This document shows positions 1 to 9,643 of a DNA stretch of 64,000 nt, one piece after another; the stretch's first letter is position 1; each line of letters begins with the position of its first letter. The notes below the pieces were generated by a model. The model was not told the DNA's origin and searched no databases. It saw only the letters and a list, made by a program, of their open reading frames with translations. The stretch lies in contig JAUIFC010000003.1 in NCBI GenBank assembly GCA_030429455.1, positions 18,838 through 82,837 on the forward strand. Reading direction: 5' to 3'. Origin of the DNA: Bacteroidia bacterium (GTDB taxonomy: Bacteria > Bacteroidota > Bacteroidia > Flavobacteriales > Flavobacteriaceae). A program made the position numbers and the translations under genes.

Positions 1-2
1 AG

Positions 3-23
3 GAGGAAGACGATAAAGATTAA
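3..23 (+). CDS. 3' end of an upstream gene (partial)
   Basis: Reading from base 3 gives E-E-D-D-K-D followed by TAA at 21-23. This looks like the acidic C-terminus of a protein whose body lies outside the window. A hairpin with a T run follows at 43-89, which fits a gene end. Seven codons are too few to identify the product, and the reading frame is inferred only from the acidic composition and the terminator. Confidence 0.3.
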   Translation, partial: EEDDKD

Positions 24-42
24 ACAGAATAATTAATTACAT

Positions 43-89
43 AAACTGCCTAGTAAGATATGTTTGCGAAATACATGGCAGTTTTTTTA
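43..89 (+). terminator. Hairpin with T-tract, probable terminator of the upstream gene
   Basis: AAACTGCC (43-50) pairs perfectly with GGCAGTTT (77-84) and is followed by a run of T. Inside the loop ATGT (60-63) can pair with ACAT (73-76). The layout fits a rho-independent terminator for the gene ending at base 23. It overlaps the probable promoter of the next gene. Confidence 0.5.
59..66 (+). promoter_or_regulatory. -7 box (TAnnTTTG) of the porin gene
   Basis: TATGTTTG at 59-66 matches the Bacteroidota -7 consensus TAnnTTTG exactly. No clear -33 TTG/TTTG is seen about 20 bp upstream. Transcription would start near base 73, downstream of the ATG at 60 and upstream of the ATG at 102, which supports 102 as the true start. 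Confidence 0.4.
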
Positions 90-101
90 TACCATAATAT
101 C

Positions 102-1610
102 ATGAAAATAATATCCCTTTTATGCTGTTTGCTAGTGTTTGTTTCAAGTGCTAAAGCACAAGATATTACAGATGCTTTAAGGTTTGGAAGAGAAGATCTG
201 TTGGGTACAGCTAGATTTACTGGAATGGGTGGAGCCTTTAGTTCACTAGGTGGTGATATGTCTGCGTTGAAATTAAATCCAGCGGGCTCCTCCGTATTTT
301 TAACTAACCATGTCTCTGGAACTTTAAACTTAGGCGTAAGAAACAACGATGTCAGTTTCACCAATGGTTTCACAGAAGATAACGACTCAACCTTTGATCT
401 TAATCAGGCTGGAGTTGTCATGGTCTACACGGCAAACAACGAGGACGCAGTGCTTTCAAAATATGCATTTGGTATTTCATATGAACAGGTTGCAAACTTC
501 GATGATACTTTTTTGGCTAGAGGTGATAGCAACGAATCCATAGATCAATTCTTTTTAAATAGCGCAAATGGCATTCCATTGGATTTTTTGTCCCCTCTTC
601 CTGGAGAGTCGATTGCAGATTTGTACAATTTTCTGGGAGAGACTCAAGGCGTTAATGCTCAAAACGCCCTTTTAGGATACCAATCTTTTGTTTTTGATGC
701 TGTCGATCCTGATGATTTCAACAACACGGAATACATTTCCAATGTAAACGCAGATACGTTTCGCAACGATTATTTTATCAGAGAGGATGGTTATAATGGT
801 AAATTTTTATTCAATGGAAGTATCGAGCTCAAAAAACGATTTTATTTTGGTTTGAATTTGAACGCACATTATTTTGAATATGATAGATTTACATCGTATT
901 CGGAGTCTAATAACAATCCAAATAGCGATATAAATTCTGTCCGTTTTGAAAATAGACTACGGACAAGAGCAAATGCCTTTTCTTTTAATTTAGGAACGAT
1001 TGCAAAGCTCACCAACCAGTTGAGGGCTGCACTTTCTTATCAGTCGCCAACTTGGTACATCGTCACCGATGAAACTTCTCAGGCAATACGCACAAATAGT
1101 AACGAATTTGGCAGTTCTTTTGTCGATCCTAATGTGATTAATATTTTTCCTGATTATAATTTTAGAACGCCTCATAAATGGGTTGCGGGCTTGTCTTATG
1201 TGTTTGGAAAAAGCGGTTTGTTAAGTGTAGATTATAGTATCCAAGATTTTTCGAATTCAGAATTTAGAACCAATAGTCCTGATTTTGATATGGTAAATCA
1301 AACTGTAAATCAGAACCTTACACAAGTTACGTCGCTTAATGTAGGTGGTGAGTATGTTTTTAAAAATCTGAAATTTAGAGGTGGTTATTTCTTACAAGAT
1401 TCGCCTTATGAAAATAATGAGCTTCAAAGTAGCTTAGAAGGATTTAGTTTAGGACTTGGTTATACCATATTTAATACTAATGTCGATTTGTCCTACAGCC
1501 GAGCATCTTTGACAAGAAATGATTTTCTGTACGACACTGGGCTAAGCAATTTAGCAAATATAGATGCAAACATTACAAATGTTTTTTTAACAGTTGCGAT
1601 AGGTTTTTAA
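102..1610 (+). CDS. OmpP1/FadL/TodX-type outer-membrane protein
   Basis: Outer-membrane beta-barrel protein of about 502 residues, of the OmpP1/FadL type often labelled 'hemin receptor' in Flavobacteriia. Family members carry hydrophobic molecules across the outer membrane; the substrate here is unknown. The start at 102 gives a clean signal peptide (MKIISLLCCLLVFVSSAKAQ). An in-frame ATG at 60 adds 14 residues before the signal and sits in the probable -7 box. The mature N-terminus has the family pattern ALRFG..LLGTARFTGMGGAF..LGGD...L..NPAG, in which GGAF and NPAG are diagnostic. The rest is alternating aromatic and polar strands, ending in ..VAIGF with a terminal Phe as expected for BAM recognition. 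An Omp85-type gene follows after 63 bp. Confidence 0.85.
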   Translation: MKIISLLCCLLVFVSSAKAQDITDALRFGREDLLGTARFTGMGGAFSSLGGDMSALKLNPAGSSVFLTNHVSGTLNLGVRNNDVSFTNGFTEDNDSTFDLNQAGVVMVYTANNEDAVLSKYAFGISYEQVANFDDTFLARGDSNESIDQFFLNSANGIPLDFLSPLPGESIADLYNFLGETQGVNAQNALLGYQSFVFDAVDPDDFNNTEYISNVNADTFRNDYFIREDGYNGKFLFNGSIELKKRFYFGLNLNAHYFEYDRFTSYSESNNNPNSDINSVRFENRLRTRANAFSFNLGTIAKLTNQLRAALSYQSPTWYIVTDETSQAIRTNSNEFGSSFVDPNVINIFPDYNFRTPHKWVAGLSYVFGKSGLLSVDYSIQDFSNSEFRTNSPDFDMVNQTVNQNLTQVTSLNVGGEYVFKNLKFRGGYFLQDSPYENNELQSSLEGFSLGLGYTIFNTNVDLSYSRASLTRNDFLYDTGLSNLANIDANITNVFLTVAIGF

Positions 1611-1673
1611 GGCATCATCATTTTAGATTTTGAACCAAAAATACCAATCGGCGTTAAAACCCGTTCAATCCTT

Positions 1674-3329
1674 ATGAAATGGGTTTTTGCATTCTTGCTT
1701 TTGTTTTTATATAATACTGTCTTTTCACAACAGTTGTATTTAGAGTTGAAAAGCAATAATGTGACTGAAGATTCTTTATTGAATAGTTTTCAGTCAAAGA
1801 AATCTTTTAAGGATGTCATGGCAATTGAAAAATATTCATTTGACCTTATTGACAAACTAAAAAATGAGGGTTTTTTTAATATAAGACATCAAAAACTTCA
1901 GAGACTAAATGATTCGGTTTTTGCATTAAATCTTATGTTGAATAAAAAATACACGCACGTTTACATAAGAAATTTAGGTGAATTTAGGAAAAAATATCCA
2001 TTAAAGGATTCGGTTATAAAGACTAATAACCTTCAAAAAATACTTTACAACATATTAAATAGTTTATCAGCTGAGGGAAAAGCCTTTAGTCAAATTCAAT
2101 TAAAAGAGATTGAAATTTCGGATAGCGACACCATTTCAGCCAATGCACATCTAGACATTTCTAAAAAGCGAATAATTGATGACATCATCATACGAGGATA
2201 TGATAATATGCCAAAAGGTTTTGTGAAAAATTATGCAGCTATTAGAAAAGGGGATATTTATAATAAAGAAAGACTTCTATTGGATGCAGATCGTTTAGCG
2301 GAACTGAATTTTTTGGAACAAACAAAAGCACCACAGGTACTTTTCACTCCAGATTCAACCAAACTTTATATGTATTATAAAAAGTCTAATGCAAATAGTT
2401 TTGATGGTTTTCTTGGATTTAATAACAGTGATGAAAACGATGTTCAGCTTATTGGAAACATAGATTTGAAGTTGGTAAACAATTTTAATTATGGGGAAGA
2501 GCTAAATCTTAATTATAGAAATGATGGGAACGAACAAGAAAAGTTTGTTTTAGGGATTAGATTGCCCTATATTTTTAATTCAAAATTTTCTTTAGAAGCA
2601 CAGTTGAATTTTTTTCGGCAAGACTCTACATTTTCAAACTCCAATCAAAATCTTAAGTTTGATTATCAAATAAATCCAAATCTAAACGCAGGTCTTGTAG
2701 CAGAATTTGAAGAATCTTCAAATCTGTTATCGACTGAAATAGATAGAGAAGACATTGCCGATTATACGAAAGACAAATATGGGTTTAGCCTACTTTTTTT
2801 AAACCCTAAACGATTAAATCCATTATTTCTACCTTCCCAATATCTTAATTTCAAATTTGGTTTTGCCAATAGAAATTCAAGTCAGTTAACTGAAAGGCAA
2901 GAGTTTGCAACATTGGAAGGGCGATATATTATAAAAGTGGCCAAAAGGCAGTTTGTTTATTCAGGGATTCAGGGAGGTTTTTTGTCTTCTGATGAATATT
3001 TAACTAACGAATTGTACCGTTTAGGGGGTATAAATTCGATTAGAGGCTTTACCGAAAACAGGTTTTTTGCAAATATTTACGGTACTATTCAGACTGAATA
3101 TAGGTATATTCTGGGTTCCAATTTGTTTATTCACAGTGTATTGGATTACGGGTTTTTTGAGAATGCGGTAAATAGTTTTGATGAAAATTTATATAGTTTA
3201 GGAATAGGCATAGGTTTGCAGACCAAAGCAGGTCTTTTAAGGTTCATAGCCGCCAATGGGGGATCCTCTTCTGAGGCCTTAGGATTAAAAAATACTCAAA
3301 TACATTTAAAATTTGTTACGATATTTTAG
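1674..3329 (+). CDS. Omp85/BamA-superfamily outer-membrane protein
   Basis: A 551-residue protein with a signal peptide (residues 1-19, cut after ..TVFSQ). It has a POTRA-like region at roughly 165-235 (IIDDIIIRGYDNMPKGFV, then a repeat of start-stop helices) and a C-terminal 16-strand-type barrel. The diagnostic Omp85 loop-6 motif is present as LGGINSIRGF, with the conserved RGF at 457-459. It is shorter than BamA (about 800 residues, five POTRAs) and closer in size to patatin-associated, TamA-like or ShlB-like members. It could insert or translocate outer-membrane or surface proteins. It follows the FadL-type gene by 63 bp on the same strand and may be cotranscribed with it. The family assignment is strong; the client is unknown. 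Confidence 0.8.
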   Translation: MKWVFAFLLLFLYNTVFSQQLYLELKSNNVTEDSLLNSFQSKKSFKDVMAIEKYSFDLIDKLKNEGFFNIRHQKLQRLNDSVFALNLMLNKKYTHVYIRNLGEFRKKYPLKDSVIKTNNLQKILYNILNSLSAEGKAFSQIQLKEIEISDSDTISANAHLDISKKRIIDDIIIRGYDNMPKGFVKNYAAIRKGDIYNKERLLLDADRLAELNFLEQTKAPQVLFTPDSTKLYMYYKKSNANSFDGFLGFNNSDENDVQLIGNIDLKLVNNFNYGEELNLNYRNDGNEQEKFVLGIRLPYIFNSKFSLEAQLNFFRQDSTFSNSNQNLKFDYQINPNLNAGLVAEFEESSNLLSTEIDREDIADYTKDKYGFSLLFLNPKRLNPLFLPSQYLNFKFGFANRNSSQLTERQEFATLEGRYIIKVAKRQFVYSGIQGGFLSSDEYLTNELYRLGGINSIRGFTENRFFANIYGTIQTEYRYILGSNLFIHSVLDYGFFENAVNSFDENLYSLGIGIGLQTKAGLLRFIAANGGSSSEALGLKNTQIHLKFVTIF

Positions 3330-3408
3330 GCGAAATTAAATTATTTTATGAATTATATAATTTTTTAAAATAATCTGGCGGATTTACACATTATTTACAT
3401 TAATTTTA

Positions 3409-3416
3409 CATATTTG
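3409..3416 (+). promoter_or_regulatory. Candidate -7 box of the first susC
   Basis: CATATTTG at 3409-3416 differs from TAnnTTTG only at the first base. The same CAnnTTTG form is found before the other two susC genes (9668 and 14711). It is followed by the leader TTATTAATTCAAATAACTAA before ATG 3440. The expected -33 TTTG is not clear; only TTTA is seen at 3383-3386. Confidence 0.3.
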
Positions 3417-3439
3417 CTTATTAATTCAAATAACTAAAT

Positions 3440-6400
3440 ATGAAAACAACTACTCAAGGATTATTAGCATTCCTCATGATGCTAATTGTGCAATTTTCCT
3501 TTGCACAACAAAAATCAGTCACGGGTACAGTGGTTGATGAAACTGGAATTCCTATTCCAAGTGTAAATGTCTTTATCAAAGGTACAACAGATGGTACGCA
3601 AACCGACTTTGATGGTAATTATACAGTGGAAGTAGGAAGTGACCAGACATTAGTCTTTTCTTATGTGGGCTTTCTGACTCAAGAAATCCTCGTAGGAAAT
3701 CAGAGTACAATTAATGTCACTTTGGCTTCGGATGTAGAGCAACTCAACGAGGTACTGGTTACAGCTCAAGGTATCAAAAGAGAAAAGAAAGCTCTCGGAT
3801 ACGCGGTAAGTTCAATTAAGTCTAAGGACATTGAACAACGTACTGAAGGAGATCTTGGACGTGTACTTAGAGGTAAAGCGTCTGGTGTAAATATTACACA
3901 GCAAAATGGTATTTCTGGTTCAGCTACCAACATCAACATTAGAGGTCAGATTTCTTTCAGTCAGAACAACCAACCTTTGTTTATTGTGGATGGAGTTCCT
4001 TTTAGTTCAGATACAAATCCTTCTGGAGACTTTGTAGATGGCAACTCGGGTTCAAGTCGTTTTTTAGACCTTGACCCAAACTCTATTGAAAGTGTTAACG
4101 TACTGAAAGGTTTTTCTGCCGCAACCATATATGGTGAGGCTGGTAAAAATGGTGTCATACTTATTACAACAAAAGCTGGTGCTGCTGGAAACATTGTCAA
4201 AAAAACAGAAGTAACAGTAAATTCTTCGGTTTTCTTTAACGAAATCGCTTCGATGCCAGATTATCAATACCAATACGGTAATGGTTTTGATCAGGCGTTT
4301 GGTTGGTTCTTTAGTAACTGGGGACCAAGTTTTGATGAAGGTGGACCAGCAGGTTGGGGCAATCAGGCTGCTATAGACGAGAATGGTACATTGGAGCATC
4401 CATATAGTACGGCATCCTCTGCTACAGGAATTCCTCAGGCATTTCCTGAGTTCGCAGGTGCGCGCTACGACTGGAAACCTTATCGAAGTGTAGAAAACTT
4501 CTTTAGAACAGGTACTGTTATAAACACATCTGTAAATGTAAGAGGAAGTTCTGCAGATGGTAAAGTAGGCTATAATTTTAGTTATGGTCACTTAAAAGAC
4601 GAAGGCTTTACACCAGGTAATGAAGTGGGCAGAAATAACTTCTCAATGGGAGGTAATGCAGAATTAAGTAACAATTTTACAATCAGTGGTACTGCAAATT
4701 ATAGTAGAACCAATTTTAAAACACCTCCGATTGCGGCAAGTACAGGTAACGGTGCTTTCGGTTCAGGATCTTCACTTTTTGGAAACCTTTTCTTTACGCC
4801 AATTAGTGTGGACATGTTAGGTTTGCCTTATGAGAATCCGCTAACGGGAGCAAGTGTATACTACAGACAGAACAACTCTATACAGCATCCACTATGGACT
4901 CTTAATAACGCTCAGAACAGACAGTTGACCAATCGATTCTTTGGTAATTTAACTGCCAAATTTGATTTTAGTGATAACTTGAATCTAGTTTACCGTTTAG
5001 GCTATGATTTTTATAACGAAAGAAATACAAATTATCAAAATAAAGGTGGTGTAGATTTACCAGCAAGAACACTTAGTGGTATATTAGATACTTTTGATAA
5101 TAATAATATGATCTGGGATCATAACTTTATTCTTTCTGGTCAATATAACCTCACAGATGATATCGATGTTTCATTCAATGCTGGAGCAACTTCAAGATCT
5201 GTATCTTATGATAGACAAGGGGTTTCAAGCTCAGGGCAATTAGTGTTTGATGTTTTAAGACATAACAATTTTGAATTATAGGATGAAATTCAATTTACAA
5301 CCTACCAAAACATTGTTGGTTTATACGGTCAGGCAGAGTTTGGATACAAGGATTATTTATTTGTTACTGTTAATGCACGAAACGATTGGGCATCTAACAT
5401 GCCAGAGAATAATAACTCTCTTTTCTATAAAGGAGCATCTGCTTCATTCTTGCCAACAGCTGCAATAGAGGGTTTGAGATCAGAAACACTTAATTTCCTA
5501 AAAGTTAGAGCTGGTTACGGAGAATCTGCAGGATTTGCACAAGGTTTTCCTACTTCTGTAAACATCGAAGCAAATGCACAAGCTTGGTTAAATAGTGGTG
5601 CGTTTGTCGCAATAAATACAACTGACAATTTCCTAGCTAATCCAAACTTAAAACCAGAACTTTACTCAGAGGTTGAGTTCGGTATTGAGTCGCGTTTATT
5701 TAACAATAGACTGTCTCTTGACATGTCATATTTTGACAGACTCTCGAAAGATTTAATCGTAACTCAACCTTTAGACCCAGCTTCTGGTGGTACCCAGAGA
5801 CAAACCAATATAGGTGAAGTAACATCTTGGGGTATTGAAGCGGATTTAGGTTACGATGTTTTTAAATCAAACGACAGAACAGGTTTCAATTGGAACATAA
5901 ATGGAAACTTTACTTTAATAAGAAATGAAGTTACCGATTTAGGAGATAATAGCGGTGGTGCTATTATTTATGCCGGTTTCTCTGACCTTGGTAATGCTGC
6001 TATCGAAGGTTTTCCTTTGGGAACAATGGTAGGTACTAGAATTGGTAGAGACGATAATGGAAATTTCCTTGTAGATGGTAATGGTGATTACGTCATTGAA
6101 AATCTTGATGAAACGGGTAATATACCAGTTATAGGTGATCCAAACCCAGATTTTGTACTTAACGTAGGAAGCTCCTTAAGTTATAAGAATTTTAATCTTG
6201 GTTTCCTTATTAACTATAGACAAGGTGGAGATATCTATTCTTCAACTGTTGCCACTTTATTAGGAAGAGGTTTAATCGAAGAGACTGTAGATAGAGAAAG
6301 TACTTATATTTTACCTGGTATAAGCCAGGCTACAGGATTGCCAAACACCACTCAAATTAATAATTCTACGTATTACTTTAATAACGTATTGTTCGGGCCA

Positions 6401-6676
6401 AGTGAACTTCAAGTTTATGATGGGACAACTTTAAGATTGCAAGAGGTATCACTTGGGTACACGCTTCCAAAGAAAATACTTGAAAACACACCTTTTGGTT
6501 CAGTATCGGTTAGTGTTCAGGGCTTTAACCTTTGGTTTAAATCATTTAATATTCCAGAAAGTGCTAATTTTGATACTAATGTCGCTGGTTTAGGTGTGGG
6601 CAATGGTGCAGGCTTTGAATTTTTAACTGGTCCAAGTAGTAGAAGATATGGATTTAGCCTAAAAGCAACATTCTAA
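3440..6676 (+). pseudogene. SusC/RagA-type TonB-dependent receptor interrupted by an in-frame amber codon
   Basis: One continuous reading frame of 1,078 positions, normal for SusC, broken by a single TAG at codon 614 (5279-5281). Reading resumes at once in the same frame (D-E-I-Q-F-T-T-Y-Q-N-I-V-G-L-Y-G-Q) and runs to 6676. Before the stop are a signal peptide (1-22), a carboxypeptidase-regulatory-like domain (about 26-98), a TonB-box-like NEVLVTAQG (103-111), the plug with FIVDGVPF, and part of the barrel. After the stop come the conserved NARNDW segment and the last barrel strands, ending ..SLKATF. SusC proteins import oligomeric nutrients with a SusD lid. The paired SusD at 6690 is intact. 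Possible causes are a real nonsense mutation, a base-calling error, or suppression. Other genes here end in TAG, so general recoding is unlikely. Confidence 0.85.
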
Positions 6677-6689
6677 AAACAATAATGAT

Positions 6690-8366
6690 ATGAAAAATAT
6701 ATTTAAAATACTTTCAGTAGCATGTCTCTTAGTAATTGGGGCTTGTGAAACAACAGAATTGGATTTAAGAGAAAATCCTAACAACTTAAGTGCAGGTCAG
6801 GAGGATCTTGATCTTGTATTAAACAACATACAATTAGAATTTGTAGATTTTCTTGATGGCACAGGTGGTCAAGGCGATGGTTTTGGTAGAATAGGTGCCG
6901 AGTTGTGTAGAATAGACTATATGAATGGTAGAAATTATACCAATGCTTATGGTCCAGCTGGTTTTGACGATGAGTGGACAACTGCTTATGCAGACATGCT
7001 TACAGACATTAGATTGTTAGTTCCAAGTGCATTAGAGCAAGAATTGTATGTTCACGTTGGTATTGCTAAGACGTTAGAAGCATTTACCCTTGTAACTTTG
7101 GTGGATTTCTTTGGAGACGTACCTTACTCAGAAGCAGTATTAGAAGAATTTCCAAATCCTCTAAGAGATTCTGGAGCAGATGTTTATGCCTCTGCGCTTA
7201 CTTTACTTGACGAGGCAATAGCCAATTTTAATTTGGAGCCTTCAACAAATCCTGATATAGATTTCTATTACAATAGTGATGTGTCTAAGTGGATAAAAGC
7301 GGCAAATACAATTAAGTTGAAGATTTACCTTCAGTCGAGATTGGTAGATTCAAATGCTATGGCAAGTTTCAATGCTATTATAGATTCGGGTGACTATATT
7401 ACTTCATCAGCAGACGATTTTCAATTTGCAGCATACGGTACGAATGAGGTTCAGCCAGATGTTCGCCATCCAAGATATACGGAAAGTTATACTGTAAACG
7501 GAGGAATTGACTACATGTCTAATTGGTTAATCAGCACAATGCTTAACGATGATGATCCTAGAATACGATACTATTTCTACAGACAGGTAAGTTCAACCCC
7601 AAATAACGATGCGCCTAACGAAGAAACCTTACAATGTTCTGTGCAAAGTGTACCAGTTCATTATCAAGGTACTCCATTTGCTGATATTTGGTGTTCTCTT
7701 CCTAATGGTTATTGGGGCAGAATACACGGTAGTAACGAAGGTATTCCACCAGATGGATTCTTAAGAACCCTTGCAGGTGTTTATCCAGCAGGTGGTGCCT
7801 TTGACGATAGTAGATTTGAGGCACTTGGTCAAGGAGATGGTGCTGCTGGAGCAGGAGCAATTACGCCAATTATTCTAGCATCTACAGTAGATTTTTACAG
7901 AGCAGAAATGGCAATGGTCAATGGAGATATGGCATCTGCTAGAGCATTTATGTTAGATGGACTGCAAAAATCTGTTTCAAAAGTAAGTTCTTTTGCAGCA
8001 AACGATACATCTGCGGATTTATCATTTGAGCCAACGGCGGGAGAAATTTCAGATCATTCTGCAGACGTAGCTCTAAGATTTGATAACGCTAGTTCAGATG
8101 AAGACAGATGGAATGTATTGGCAGAACAGTTTTTTATAAACTTATATGGGAACGGTATTGATGGTTATAATTTTTACAGAAGAACGGGATACCCAACAAC
8201 TGTACCCCCAAACGTTGAGCCTAATCCAGGATCGTTCATAAGATCTTTGTTCTATCCTGCAAATCATGTGAATAATAACTTTAATGTAACACAAAAAGAA
8301 AGTGTAACGCAACAGGTCTTTTGGGATAACAATCCAGCATCTCCAGGATTCCCAGCACAAAATTAA
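6690..8366 (+). CDS. SusD/RagB-type nutrient-binding lipoprotein (SusD-like_2 type)
   Basis: A 558-residue SusD-family lipoprotein, the lid partner of the receptor encoded 13 bp upstream. The signal sequence ends in a lipobox with Cys19 (..LVIGAC). The early pattern LDLRENPNNL and the helix-rich body with A-N-T-I-K-L-K-I-Y-L resemble the SusD-like_2 branch, which differs from classical starch SusD. It would sit on the outer leaflet of the outer membrane and deliver ligand to SusC. The gene is intact although its susC partner carries an amber stop, so its function may be lost or met by another receptor. The substrate cannot be read from sequence. Confidence 0.85.
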   Translation: MKNIFKILSVACLLVIGACETTELDLRENPNNLSAGQEDLDLVLNNIQLEFVDFLDGTGGQGDGFGRIGAELCRIDYMNGRNYTNAYGPAGFDDEWTTAYADMLTDIRLLVPSALEQELYVHVGIAKTLEAFTLVTLVDFFGDVPYSEAVLEEFPNPLRDSGADVYASALTLLDEAIANFNLEPSTNPDIDFYYNSDVSKWIKAANTIKLKIYLQSRLVDSNAMASFNAIIDSGDYITSSADDFQFAAYGTNEVQPDVRHPRYTESYTVNGGIDYMSNWLISTMLNDDDPRIRYYFYRQVSSTPNNDAPNEETLQCSVQSVPVHYQGTPFADIWCSLPNGYWGRIHGSNEGIPPDGFLRTLAGVYPAGGAFDDSRFEALGQGDGAAGAGAITPIILASTVDFYRAEMAMVNGDMASARAFMLDGLQKSVSKVSSFAANDTSADLSFEPTAGEISDHSADVALRFDNASSDEDRWNVLAEQFFINLYGNGIDGYNFYRRTGYPTTVPPNVEPNPGSFIRSLFYPANHVNNNFNVTQKESVTQQVFWDNNPASPGFPAQN

Positions 8367-8377
8367 AAATAGTAATT

Positions 8378-9307
8378 ATGAAAAAAATATTTAAATTAAC
8401 ATACTTATTTCTTGTTTTACTTATTGTAAGCTGTACAAGTGATGATAGCGTTATCACCCAGGTAGATGATAATGTAGAAAGAGGAGCTATTCTGCGAACA
8501 ATTGAAGTAGCTGCCTTAAACTATGATTTGAGAGAGGGAAGTCCTTCTTGGTCTGTGACCGTTGAAATGGAAGACAATAATCAAGGTAACCTTTTAGATA
8601 GAGTGGAAGTTTTTGTAACTTTCTTCGATAATACGCCAGAAAATGGAGAAAACCCAGTTGATAAATCTTTGGTAAAAACTATTCAAGCATCTGATTTTCA
8701 GAATGGTCCTAATGACTTGCCACGGTCAACTTTTGAAGTATTATTGACTGAAGCTGCTGCGGCTGCTGGTCTTAATGAAGATCAATACACTGGTGGAGAT
8801 GTCTTTAGAATAGAATTAGAACTAAACCTGACTGACGGTAGAGTGTTTACTCTAAATGATGTGAATGGTGGTGTGGCAGGAGGATCTTTTTTCCAGTCTC
8901 CTTTTCAATATAGCCTGACCTTAATAGGTTGTCCGCCAAGACCTGGTGTCTATACCATAGAAATGACAGACGCATTTGGCGATGGCTGGCAAAGCACAAC
9001 AGCAGATGATGGTCCTGGTATTCAGATTTTTGTGGATGGACAATTGATTGCTGAAGCAGGAATATGTACAGCCTATAACAATTCCATGGATGCATTCTGT
9101 ACGGGAAGTGGTAGTTCAGGGAGTACTTCATTTGAGATTCCTGTAGGTGCTCAATCTGCGACTTGGATTTTTCCAGGCGACTTTTGGGGCGAAATGGGAT
9201 TTGAAATCTTCTTTGGAGAAGGAGATGACAAATTCTCAATATATAGTGCTGCAGAAGGATCAACTTCGGCAGGGGAGTTCTTTGTTGTACTTTGTAATTT
9301 CGATTGA
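8378..9307 (+). CDS. Surface lipoprotein with a C-terminal GDGW-type domain
   Basis: A 309-residue lipoprotein (lipobox Cys19, ..LLIVSC then T-S-D-D) placed last in the first Sus operon, 11 bp after susD. Residues 35-185 form a beta-rich domain with alternating charged strands. The C-terminal part (about 185-309) contains T-D-A-F-G-D-G-W (197-204), an arrangement seen in many secreted Bacteroidota repeat proteins as D-x-x-G-D-G-W. Its position matches SusE/SusF-like surface glycan- or ligand-binding accessory proteins, but no sequence similarity to them is evident to me. A strong terminator follows. Role inferred: ligand capture at the cell surface. Confidence 0.65.
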   Translation: MKKIFKLTYLFLVLLIVSCTSDDSVITQVDDNVERGAILRTIEVAALNYDLREGSPSWSVTVEMEDNNQGNLLDRVEVFVTFFDNTPENGENPVDKSLVKTIQASDFQNGPNDLPRSTFEVLLTEAAAAAGLNEDQYTGGDVFRIELELNLTDGRVFTLNDVNGGVAGGSFFQSPFQYSLTLIGCPPRPGVYTIEMTDAFGDGWQSTTADDGPGIQIFVDGQLIAEAGICTAYNNSMDAFCTGSGSSGSTSFEIPVGAQSATWIFPGDFWGEMGFEIFFGEGDDKFSIYSAAEGSTSAGEFFVVLCNFD

Positions 9308-9360
9308 TACAGTTAGTCTATATCAAAATATACTAAAATCTCATTTTTAGCTTTTTTATT

Positions 9361-9392
9361 AAAACCACCTTTTTTTTTAAGGTGGTTTTTTT
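9361..9392 (+). terminator. Rho-independent terminator of the first Sus operon
   Basis: AAAACCACCTT (9361-9371) and AAGGTGGTTTT (9379-9389) form a perfect 11-bp stem with a 7-T loop, followed by more T. It lies 54 bp after the lipoprotein stop codon. Confidence 0.9.
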
Positions 9393-9643
9393 GTTAGTCC
9401 TTATTAAGTCTAAATACGACTTATATTTGTAAAGAAAAGACAATTGTTTTTTGTATTGATTTTAGTTTTATGAGTAAAGAATCAAAGGTTATTCATATTT
9501 AAAGAAATTGTTTCAATTTGTCTTCGATACACCGAGAGATTGGTGATTCAGCATTTAAACTCCAGTCTTTTGGTTTAATTGGAGCTAATATTATTTATAA
9601 TTAAAATAATTTTCATTTTATATCATTATTAGTTTAACAAAAA
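9393..9643. other. Intergenic spacer between Sus loci 1 and 2
   Basis: No gene-sized coding region is seen on either strand. The spacer holds an exact TAnnTTTG box (TATATTTG, 9422-9429) without a clear -33 partner, an orphan 10-codon ATG frame (9470-9502), a weak CTCCA/TGGAG hairpin near 9560-9590, and an imperfect copy of the susC2 start region at 9631-9660. A small RNA from the 9422 box is possible but unsupported. Confidence 0.4.

Noticed and set aside
3340..3374. AT-only inverted repeat (ATTATTTTA / TAAAATAAT) as a terminator after the Omp85 gene
   Set aside because: The stem has no GC pair and such repeats arise by chance in AT-rich spacers; no U-tract follows the stem.
4064..4591. A 175-codon open frame on the minus strand inside the first susC
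   Set aside because: The + strand frame encodes conserved SusC plug sequence over the whole stretch. The antisense product is rich in Cys, Thr and Ser and looks like no protein family.
5279..5281. Genetic code change with TAG read as sense
   Set aside because: Several intact genes here end in TAG (for example at 3329, 14481, 20130 and 29490), so TAG is a normal stop in this genome.
5271..5468. Short + strand frame starting at the amber stop of susC
   Set aside because: It is out of frame with the receptor, and the true receptor frame continues through the same bases with conserved residues.
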